Shown piece after piece: positions 33,173-40,862 of a stretch of 64,000 nucleotides of DNA. Made by a program: the position numbers and the translations under genes. Source of the stretch: Streptomyces sp. NRRL B-1140 (lineage in GTDB: Bacteria; Actinomycetota; Actinomycetes; Streptomycetales; Streptomycetaceae); NCBI RefSeq assembly GCF_001280065.1, contig NZ_LGEA01000125.1:224071-288070 (forward strand), read 5' to 3'. The notes beneath the pieces are model-generated. The model worked only from the letters and a program-made list of their open reading frames with translations. It did no database searches and was not told the origin of the DNA. Position 1 is the first letter of the stretch; each line of letters starts with the position of its first letter.

Positions 33173-35881
33173 ATGGAAATGATCACCGTCATACGCCAGA
33201 CCAGCTCGTCCCGAAGATTCCTGATGCGCCGGCCGGCGATGGTGGCGAGAAGCACCGTGCTCGGTGTGCTCCTCGCCCTGCTGCTGTCCGTCTCCGGCGT
33301 CTTCCTCTCCGCCACCCCCGCCCGGGCGAACGACTACTACAGCAGCATCACCGAAGCCTCCGCGGCCAACGTCGACTGGATGTCACGCGTCCCGGACGGG
33401 ACCAGTCTCGCCTGGCTCTCGGTGCCCGGCACCCATGACAGCCTCGCGCTCTGCGGGGACACACCGGACCCGGACACGGGCCAGTGCTCGGGCATCGTCA
33501 CCAGCATCACCCAGACCCAGGAGAACCACGGCTTCAGCGCGAAGACCCTGACCACCCAGTTCGACGCCGGCATCCGGGCGCTCGACATCCGGGTCCGGGT
33601 CGACAAGGGGGACGAGGGGCTGAAGTTCACCGTCCACCACGGCGCCACCTACCAGTACGCCAACTTCACCGACGTACTGAAGGCCACCCGCGACTTCCTG
33701 AGCGACCACCCCGGCGAAACCGTCCTGATGAACCTGAAGGCGGAGTGCACCGGCTCCACCTTCTCCTGCAAGGACGCCGACGGATTCGGGACCGACGAGT
33801 GGCGCAAGAAGATCTTCGACTCCTACCTGAACGGCCGCTCGTACACCGGGGACGGTGACGAGAGCACCCCGTCGACCGCCTGGGGCAACCTGTTCTGGGG
33901 CCCCTCGGTCACCGGCAAGAGCCAGTCGAGCCGCGTCCCGACACTCGGCGAGGTACGCGGCAAGGTCGTACTCCTCGGCTACCGGAACACCGGCGGCGGC
34001 ATCTTCGGCGGCTACGGGCTCGAGCAGCCCTACCCGTCCGGCGGCTCCAACGAGGAGTACGTGCAGGACGACTTCGAGCTGTCCACCATCAGCGACATCG
34101 ACGACAAGTGGGAGAAGGTCCGCGCGCACCTGCGCCGGACCAACGGCACCTGGGACGGCAGCCGCCCCGGTGAGAAGGACCACGAGTACGAGCAGGACGC
34201 GCTGTATCTGAACTACACCAGCGGCTCCGGGGCCGGCGTCCACCCCTACACCGCGGCGGGCGGCACACCGACGGCGACCGGTGTGAACAACTTCCTCATC
34301 CAGTGTCTGCGCGCCGAGAAGGACCGGTGCCCGGAGTTCTACGCCGGACGCGACGACCGGTTCGGCGGGCGGCCTGACCTGGACCGCATGGGCGTCATGA
34401 TGATGGACTTCCCCGGCGGCAAGCTCATCGACGAGATCATCGCCCGCAACTCCGTGACGCACACCGCCATCCGCGACGTCATGGTGGTCGGCGATTCCAT
34501 CAGCCACGGGTACGAGGGCGACCACACCTGGCGCTACCGGCTGTGGGACTGGGCCAGGAGCAAGAAGTGGCCGGTCACCTTCGTCGGACCGTACCGGGGC
34601 ACCGTGCAGCAGGCCGACGCGCAGCCGCCGCGGCCGCCGGTGCCGGGCGAGAGCGGCGGCGGCGAGCCCACGGAGCCCCTTCCGGGCGACCCGCGCGTGC
34701 AGGGCGAGTACGCCGGGGACGTGCATGCCGGGTTCTCCGCCGGCGGCTCGGCTCACTACGCCCTCTGGGGCCGTTCACTGACCCGGACCGTGCCGACCAT
34801 CAAGCCGGTGATGCAGGAGATGAAGGCCAAGGGACGCACGCCCGACCTGCTCCTGGTCGAGCTGGGCTTCAACGACATCGGCTGGTACGGGGCGGGTGCC
34901 GATCTGGTCGGCACCATGAAGAAGTTCGTGGACAACGCGCGGGCGGTCAACCCGGACGTGCGGATCGTCCTGGCCAACGTCCCCCAGCGGACCACCCTGG
35001 GTGACGCGAACCCGGGCCTCCCTCAGCGCATCAGCGACTACAACGCGGCCCTCGCCAAGGCGGCCCCCGGCTGGAGCACCAGCGCCTCGCCGGTGGAGCT
35101 GGCCGACCTGAACAAGGCGATGGGCTGCGACCCGAAGGCCACTGACTGCGCCACCACCTACGACGGGCTGCACCCCAACGCCCTCGGCGAGTACCGCATC
35201 GCCCAGGCGTTCGGCACCGTGCTGCACAAGGAGTTCGGCATCGGTACCGCCGCGCCCGACGCACCGGGCAGCGCACCCGGCCGGTCGCTCGCCACGCCGT
35301 CCGGCATGAAGTTCGACGGCACCCAGCAGGGTGTCACCGCCACCTGGGACAAGGTCTTCGGCGCGCACACCTACGACGTTCAGTGGCGTGACGTCACTAC
35401 GGACACGAACGCGGACTGGCAGGACGTGGTGCCCGGTGTGAGCGCTCCGCGCTACGACATGTCCTGGCAGTTCACCGACCAGCCCTACGACGGCCACACC
35501 TACGAGGTGCGGGTCCGCGCGGTCGCCGGTGACGGCGCGGCCAACCGTTCCTCGTGGTCCTCGGCGGTCCGGGGCAAGGCGGCGCCGACGACGGCGGGGC
35601 GGCCGCCGGGGTTGACCGCGACGGCCGGCGCGGGCTCGATCGACGTGCGTTGGTCGGCGCCTACCGGCTCGCACAGCGGCTCGATCGTCCGGTACGCGGT
35701 GTGGGTGTACGACAAGAGCACCCCGAAGAACCACTCCCGGATCATCGGTTACCCGGCCTCCGCCCGCTCCGCCAGGATCACGGGGGTCACGGCGGGTCAC
35801 GAGTACGTGATCCTGGTCTGCGCCTGGAACGCGTCGGGTGAGGGGAAGCCGAGCATGAGCGACACGGTGGTCCCGGGCTAG
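33173..35881 (+). CDS. Secreted PI-PLC X / SGNH hydrolase / fibronectin III fusion
   Basis: 902 residues if ATG 33173 is used; ATG 33179 and 33224 are alternatives and none has a strong ribosome site. The signal peptide ends ATPARA. Residues about 60-430 are a phosphatidylinositol-specific phospholipase C X domain with both catalytic histidines (PGTHDS His88; VHHGATY His155). Residues about 435-690 are an SGNH hydrolase (VVGDSISHG Ser442; LGFNDIGW; DGLHPN). Two FN3-like modules (about 710-805 and 810-902) end the protein. It may hydrolyse both headgroup and ester bonds of an exported or host lipid; the substrate is unknown. Confidence 0.85.
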   Translation: MEMITVIRQTSSSRRFLMRRPAMVARSTVLGVLLALLLSVSGVFLSATPARANDYYSSITEASAANVDWMSRVPDGTSLAWLSVPGTHDSLALCGDTPDPDTGQCSGIVTSITQTQENHGFSAKTLTTQFDAGIRALDIRVRVDKGDEGLKFTVHHGATYQYANFTDVLKATRDFLSDHPGETVLMNLKAECTGSTFSCKDADGFGTDEWRKKIFDSYLNGRSYTGDGDESTPSTAWGNLFWGPSVTGKSQSSRVPTLGEVRGKVVLLGYRNTGGGIFGGYGLEQPYPSGGSNEEYVQDDFELSTISDIDDKWEKVRAHLRRTNGTWDGSRPGEKDHEYEQDALYLNYTSGSGAGVHPYTAAGGTPTATGVNNFLIQCLRAEKDRCPEFYAGRDDRFGGRPDLDRMGVMMMDFPGGKLIDEIIARNSVTHTAIRDVMVVGDSISHGYEGDHTWRYRLWDWARSKKWPVTFVGPYRGTVQQADAQPPRPPVPGESGGGEPTEPLPGDPRVQGEYAGDVHAGFSAGGSAHYALWGRSLTRTVPTIKPVMQEMKAKGRTPDLLLVELGFNDIGWYGAGADLVGTMKKFVDNARAVNPDVRIVLANVPQRTTLGDANPGLPQRISDYNAALAKAAPGWSTSASPVELADLNKAMGCDPKATDCATTYDGLHPNALGEYRIAQAFGTVLHKEFGIGTAAPDAPGSAPGRSLATPSGMKFDGTQQGVTATWDKVFGAHTYDVQWRDVTTDTNADWQDVVPGVSAPRYDMSWQFTDQPYDGHTYEVRVRAVAGDGAANRSSWSSAVRGKAAPTTAGRPPGLTATAGAGSIDVRWSAPTGSHSGSIVRYAVWVYDKSTPKNHSRIIGYPASARSARITGVTAGHEYVILVCAWNASGEGKPSMSDTVVPG

Positions 35882-35969
35882 AACCGCAACCGAACGGCGT
35901 GTTGAGCCGCCGGACCGGTGGAACAAGCCGCCGAATCGGCGTGGCGACCCGATGGGGGGCACTGGTTGA

Positions 35970-36905
35970 ATGCCGGGCGTGACCGACACCGACATGCACC
36001 GGTCCGACCGCTGGGTCCGGTACTTCGCCGGGCGCGGGTATCCCCGTGCCCGGCGGCTCGCCGCCGGAATGGAGGGGACCGTCTACCGGCTCCGTGACGG
36101 GACCGTGGCCAAGGTCTGGAATGGGCGCCCCCCGGAGGACTTCGGCCTCACCCGACGGCTCTACGCCGATGTCGCCGCGCATGCCCTGCCCTTCGGAACT
36201 CCGGAGATCCTCGATGTCGAGGAGCACGACGGAGTGCTCGTCAGCTACGAACGCGAGCTGGGAGGGCGCCCGTTGCGCTCGGACCAGGACGGCGGCGAGC
36301 CGCCCGCCCGTGACCTGCCCCGCAGCGAGACCGACGCCCTGCTCACCGTCCTGCGCGCCCTGGCCTCCGTCCCGGGCAGCGAGGCCATGCGGCGCCTGGT
36401 GGTCCAGGGGGACGACCGGCCGCTGTGGCAGGGCCACTCCCGCTTCCCCGACGCGCTCGCCGCCCTTGTGGAACGGGCCGTCGGCCGGAACGGGGACGCC
36501 CTCGCCGCGCACGTGCCCGCACTCGCGGACGTCGTGTCCCGCACGGCCGCCGCGCTGCGGGTGCTGCCCGACCGGGCCGACAGCGTCATCCATGGCGACC
36601 TGGTGCCGTCCAACATCCACATGGACGAGGCCGGACGCCCGGTCGCCGTCCTCGACTTCGGCTTCTGCACCACCGCCGGCGACCCCGCCTTCGAGGCCGC
36701 CGTCACGGCCGCCGTCTGGGACATGTACGGACCCGACGCCGCTCACCACACCGCCGAGCTGACCCGTCTCTTCGCCCGGGAACTGGGCCATGCCGAAGAG
36801 GAGCTGATCCTGTACCGGAAGGCCTACGCGCTGATCACGTACGACCTCTTCGGCGGGGGGCCGCACGACGGGCACTTCCGCTGGTGTGCCGCCCAGCTGC
36901 GGTGA
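35970..36905 (+). CDS. Aminoglycoside phosphotransferase-family small-molecule kinase
   Basis: 311 residues. A protein-kinase-like fold: the N-lobe has GTVYRLRDGTVAKVW. The catalytic loop is SVIHGDLVPSNIHMD (Asp210), followed by the metal motif AVLDFGFC. C-terminal helices read ELTRLFARELG. APH-family proteins phosphorylate antibiotics, choline, homoserine or fructosamine, so a resistance role cannot be assumed. The gene converges on the CocE-like hydrolase gene with only 6 bases between stops. GTG 35979 is an alternative start. Confidence 0.83.
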   Translation: MPGVTDTDMHRSDRWVRYFAGRGYPRARRLAAGMEGTVYRLRDGTVAKVWNGRPPEDFGLTRRLYADVAAHALPFGTPEILDVEEHDGVLVSYERELGGRPLRSDQDGGEPPARDLPRSETDALLTVLRALASVPGSEAMRRLVVQGDDRPLWQGHSRFPDALAALVERAVGRNGDALAAHVPALADVVSRTAAALRVLPDRADSVIHGDLVPSNIHMDEAGRPVAVLDFGFCTTAGDPAFEAAVTAAVWDMYGPDAAHHTAELTRLFARELGHAEEELILYRKAYALITYDLFGGGPHDGHFRWCAAQLR

Positions 36906-36911
36906 GGCCGG

Positions 36912-38951
36912 CTACAGCAGGTCGCGGGGGACCTTCTCGTTCCAGGTGCGGGAGAACACCCGGCGGTCGCCCTCGTACGCGTCGAGTGTCGCGTCGACGA
37001 AGAAGTCCGTCTCGTCGCATGTGAGCCGGGTGCCGGTGACCACCTTGACGTCCCAGTCGTCCCGCGTGAACCTCATGGTCCACGTGGTCTCGCCGCCGAC
37101 CGAGGTGAAGTCGTCGGCGACCGCCGTGTAGCGCTCGTGGGCGCGGCGGCCGGCCTCCAGACCGATGTCCTCGAAGCGGACCGTGCCCTGGTCCTTCACG
37201 ATGTCCAGCTCGGAGCGGTAGTCGACCAGGTCCCGCTTGACCTCCCAGCGCTGCTCCCGCGGCGTCACCTGAGTCGTGGCCTGCGGGACGGTGCCCTCGG
37301 GTTCGCCGAAGGGCGACGACGGCACCTCGTCGGGCTCCTCCACCGGCCGCACCGGCAGGGTGAGGGTGCTGGAGTGCTCGTGCACGCTGAGCAGGGCCGG
37401 CTTCGGTGCCGGCCAGGCCAGCGGCCAGTAGGACGTCGACAGGGACAGCCGGATGCGGTGGCCGGGCGGGAACGCCTGCGCCACACCGTTCAGGGGAATG
37501 GTGGCCCGGTAGCGCCGCCCCGGCTCCAACGGTTCCGGCTCCTCCGTGCTGTCACGGCGCGTCAGGTTCAGGATGCCGTAGGAGACGCGCGTGGCGGCGC
37601 CGTCGGGGCTCACGTCGGACAGCCGTGCGGCCACCATGGCGACCGGCTCGCTCACCGACAGGTCGAGCTCCACGCTCGGCGAGCCGAGGATCTCCACCGG
37701 CTCGGTCAGCGGCTCGGTGTCGAAGACGAGGGAACCGCCGTCCTCCTCGCGCTGGTCGTAGGGCAGGTCCGGGGGCGCGTTGTAGGAGGCCCACTTGCCC
37801 GCGAACTGGCCCACGGACAGCGGCGAGCGCACGGTCATCGCCGCACCGCCCTCGGACGCCTGCGCGTTCGCGTCCTGCGCGGGCCCGATCGTGTGCCGCG
37901 TGAGCGGGTGTGTGACGGGCCGGATGTGCGGGGACGGCCAGTCCGGCTCGCCCACCCAGCGGCCCGGCCGCTCCTCGTAGGAGGTGGAGGGCGGCACGCT
38001 GTCCTGCATCCACGCCTGGAGCATCGGCCCGTCCATGACGCCGTTGTCGACGCCCTTGAGCCAGTGGTCCCACCACCGCACGAGTTCCTGGAGGTAGCCG
38101 ATCGCCGGGCCGGGCTCCCCGAGGTGGGGGAACTTGTGCGACCAGGGGCCGATCAGCCCCTTACGGGGCACGTCCAGGTTCCCGAGCAAGCGGGTCACCG
38201 CATTGGAGTAGCCGTCCGCCCAGCCGCTGGAGGCCAGGACCGGACACTGCACGCTCGTGTAGTCCTCGCACACCGAGGCGTGCCGCCAGTAGTCGTCGCG
38301 GCGCTGGTGCCGCAGCCACTCCAGCACCCAGGGCTCGGTGTTCTCCAGCCGTTCGTGCCACATCTCGCGCCAGCGCTCACCCACCACGGCCGGGTCGGGC
38401 GGGCAGGTGCCGTAGGCGAACATGGTGCCCGCCTCGGCCAGGTTGTCCGACAGCAGGGCGCCGCCCATGTAGTGCATGTCGTCGGAGTGCCGGTCGTCCG
38501 TGAAGGACGCGATGGCGATGGCCTTCAGGCTCGCCGGCCGGCGAGCCGCCACCTGCAGCGCCGCGAACGCGCCCCAGGAGATGCCCATCATGCCCGTGCC
38601 GCCGTCGCACCAGGGCTGCTCCGCCAGCCAGGCCAGGACCTCCTCGGCGTCCGCCTGCTCCCGTTCCAGGTACTCGTCGCGCAGCACACCCTCGGAGTCA
38701 CCGGTGCCGCGCAGGTCGACGCGGACACACGCGTAGCCGTGCCCGGCGAGGTAGGGGTGGTGGATCGAGTCCCGTACGGCCGTCAGATCCCGCTTGCGGT
38801 AGGGGATGTACTCCAGCACCGCCGGCACCGGCTCCTGGTCCGAGGAGGTGGGGCGCCAGATGTGCGCGGAGAGCCGGACCCCGTCCGACATCGGGATCGT
38901 GACGTGCTCTTCTTCCTTCGTCTCGTACGGCAGGTTGGTCACGTAACGCAT
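36912..38951 (-). CDS. CocE/NonD-family S15 hydrolase
   Basis: 679 residues, typical for the family. N-terminal alpha/beta hydrolase: MSDGVRLSAHIWRP, LEYIPYRKRD, RVDLRGTGDSEG (the DxRGxGxSxG motif), nucleophile elbow GISWGAF (Ser125), then SSGWADGYSN and LIGPWSHKFPH with the catalytic His. A C-terminal jelly-roll (PEDV-type, about 440-660) contains FPPGHRIRLSLS. The family includes cocaine esterase, glutaryl-7-ACA acylase and X-Pro dipeptidyl peptidase. It is the second gene of an operon; its ribosome site (GAGGAG) overlaps the stop of the ATP-grasp gene, suggesting linked function on an amide or ester. Confidence 0.87.
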   Translation of the reverse strand: MRYVTNLPYETKEEEHVTIPMSDGVRLSAHIWRPTSSDQEPVPAVLEYIPYRKRDLTAVRDSIHHPYLAGHGYACVRVDLRGTGDSEGVLRDEYLEREQADAEEVLAWLAEQPWCDGGTGMMGISWGAFAALQVAARRPASLKAIAIASFTDDRHSDDMHYMGGALLSDNLAEAGTMFAYGTCPPDPAVVGERWREMWHERLENTEPWVLEWLRHQRRDDYWRHASVCEDYTSVQCPVLASSGWADGYSNAVTRLLGNLDVPRKGLIGPWSHKFPHLGEPGPAIGYLQELVRWWDHWLKGVDNGVMDGPMLQAWMQDSVPPSTSYEERPGRWVGEPDWPSPHIRPVTHPLTRHTIGPAQDANAQASEGGAAMTVRSPLSVGQFAGKWASYNAPPDLPYDQREEDGGSLVFDTEPLTEPVEILGSPSVELDLSVSEPVAMVAARLSDVSPDGAATRVSYGILNLTRRDSTEEPEPLEPGRRYRATIPLNGVAQAFPPGHRIRLSLSTSYWPLAWPAPKPALLSVHEHSSTLTLPVRPVEEPDEVPSSPFGEPEGTVPQATTQVTPREQRWEVKRDLVDYRSELDIVKDQGTVRFEDIGLEAGRRAHERYTAVADDFTSVGGETTWTMRFTRDDWDVKVVTGTRLTCDETDFFVDATLDAYEGDRRVFSRTWNEKVPRDLL

Positions 38952-38967
38952 GGAAGTGTCGTGCTCC

Positions 38968-40281
38968 TCACTTTCGCGCGGCGTCGTTCTCGGCCGGGGT
39001 GTCCTCGAAGGCCAGGCCCAGGGCGGCCACGCAGTGGTCGAACTTCTTCCGCAGCTCGGCCTCGTCGGCCCCGCCGGTGTAGATGTGCGCCAGCTCGTAG
39101 CTGTAGCTGTCCTGCCCGGGCAGTTCCGAGAGCCTGTCGCCCTGTTCCGGGATCACCTCGATGCGCACGCCGGGGGTCTCCCGCTCGATGCGGGCGATCT
39201 CCTCGGGGCCCGGCACCCGGCGCACCACACCGTCGGTGAACCAGCGGTGGTACCACTTCGCGGCCATCGTGTACTGGCCCTCGCCGTGCGGCATGTGCGG
39301 GTCCTCGCCGAGGGCGAGACGGACCATGCAGTGGTGATTGGGCACACCGTCGACGTACCGGAACAGCTCCGCGTGCGACTGGGAGTGCCGCGGGTTGATC
39401 TCCAGCAGGCTGATCTCCCGGGTCCGCGGGTCGTAGAAGTACTCGATGCTGAAGGTGGCCGAGTCCATCCCGATCTGCCGCATCACGCGCTCGCTGACGT
39501 CATGCAGTTGTGCGATGGCCGGGGGCGGCAGCATCGAGGGGTACTGGTGGCGCAGGAAGCAGGAGGAGTCCGGGTACTGGATGGAGTCCAGGACCCCGTA
39601 GACGGTCACCTCGCCCTGGTGGACGTAGCCCTCGACGGCGACCTGGACGCCGGACATCGATTCCTCCGCGAGGCACACCCGGCCGCCCACGCCGTCCATC
39701 TCGGGCGGCAGGTCGATGCGTTCGAGGATGTGCTCGAAGGGGCGGCCGATGCGGGAGATGCCGTCGCGGATCTCGGCGACCGCCCTTCCGAACTGCTCCT
39801 CGTCATCGACTCCGAAAGCGAGTTCGGAGGAATACGAGAGGGCGGGCTTGAGCCACATCGGGTAGGTCACGCCCTCCGGTGGGCGCGGCGGCTCGGCGGA
39901 CAGATCGACCTGTCCGAACCGCGGATGCCGGTCGGTGGCCTTCCGCTGCTCCAGCCGGCTCCAGTACTTGTGCTCGCACTTGACCACGGACTCCAGGCTG
40001 GTGCTGCGCGTGCCGTAGCGTTCGCTCAGCATCGGGACGAGCGTGCTGACCGGGAAGTCCCAGTAGCCGACGATCGCGTCGATGCTGCCGTCGAACGCGT
40101 CGAGCACGCCCTGGGCCTTGTCGAGCAGTGCCGGCAGGTCCACCTCACCGACCTGGAGCTCCTCGATCGTCAGCAGCTGGTGAAAACGCAGCTGGTCGGC
40201 TCCTGGGACCTGCTGGAGCGTGGGCAGGTTGGCCTCGTCGAGCCCGATCACGAAGACGTTCTTCACCGTCTCGTCAGACAC
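38968..40281 (-). CDS. ATP-grasp ligase
   Basis: 437 residues from GTG 40281, with AAGGAGAG five bases upstream. N-terminal pre-ATP-grasp domain (VKNVFVIGLDEANLPTLQ) and central ATP-grasp region: WLKPALSYSSELAFGV with the ATP-binding Lys, MSGVQVAVEGYVHQGEV, and the metal-binding FSIEYFYDPRTREISLLEINPRHSQSHAELF (Glu and Asn of the EINPR motif). ATP-grasp enzymes of this type join a carboxylate to an amine or thiol through an acyl phosphate. The substrate is unknown. The downstream hydrolase in the same operon could trim or release the product. Confidence 0.85.
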   Translation of the reverse strand: MSDETVKNVFVIGLDEANLPTLQQVPGADQLRFHQLLTIEELQVGEVDLPALLDKAQGVLDAFDGSIDAIVGYWDFPVSTLVPMLSERYGTRSTSLESVVKCEHKYWSRLEQRKATDRHPRFGQVDLSAEPPRPPEGVTYPMWLKPALSYSSELAFGVDDEEQFGRAVAEIRDGISRIGRPFEHILERIDLPPEMDGVGGRVCLAEESMSGVQVAVEGYVHQGEVTVYGVLDSIQYPDSSCFLRHQYPSMLPPPAIAQLHDVSERVMRQIGMDSATFSIEYFYDPRTREISLLEINPRHSQSHAELFRYVDGVPNHHCMVRLALGEDPHMPHGEGQYTMAAKWYHRWFTDGVVRRVPGPEEIARIERETPGVRIEVIPEQGDRLSELPGQDSYSYELAHIYTGGADEAELRKKFDHCVAALGLAFEDTPAENDAARK

Positions 40282-40376
40282 GGCTCTCCTTCCGACGACG
40301 AACGGCCCGAAGGCCGGCTTGCAAGATCGTCGGAGTACCCCTCGTGTCGTCCGGCATTCCGCTTCGGGCACCGCGC

Positions 40377-40856
40377 GGCGAGGTGGAGGAGCAGGGCAGG
40401 CGCTGTCTGCTGCTGCCCGGCGACCTCACCGACCCGGGCTTCTGCCGAGCGGCCGTCGAACGGACGGTGGCGGTACTCGGGGCCTGAACATCCTGGTGAG
40501 CAACGCCGCCTACCACGACCGAGGAGGCCCTCAAGGGCAGCACCACGGTGATCGACCACACCGCGTCCGAGGCGGCGCTGATCACCTTGACCAAGTCCGT
40601 CGCGACGCACCTGGCCAAGCGGGGGGCGCGGGCCAACGTGGTCGCGCCGGGTTCCACCTGGACGCCCCTCAACGAAGCGGATCCGCACGTGCCGCCGGAC
40701 GGGCTCGCCCACATCGGCGGCGAGGCCCCGCTGGAACGCGCGGCCCAGCCCGAGGAGATCGCGCCTACGCACGTCTACCTCACCTCCGACGCCGACTCCG
40801 GCTACACCGTCGGCGAGGTCATCGCGGTGACCGGCGGCATCGGGGACACGCGGTAG
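40377..40856 (+). pseudogene. Decayed short-chain dehydrogenase/reductase (SDR) gene
   Basis: Three pieces of one SDR remain. EVEEQGRRCLLLPGDLTD...VERTVAVLG (40377-40484) runs into a stop. NILVSNAAYH (about 40488-40520) continues in another frame. From about 40530 the C-terminal part (LITLTKSVATHLAKRGARANVVAPG, PEEIAPTHVYL, VGEVIAVTGG) ends at 40856 in the first frame again. The N-terminal TGxxxGIG nucleotide motif and some 50 residues around the catalytic serine are missing. The YxxxK position reads HTASE, so no activity is possible. It is divergent from the ATP-grasp gene. Confidence 0.8.
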
Positions 40857-40862
40857 CCCGGC

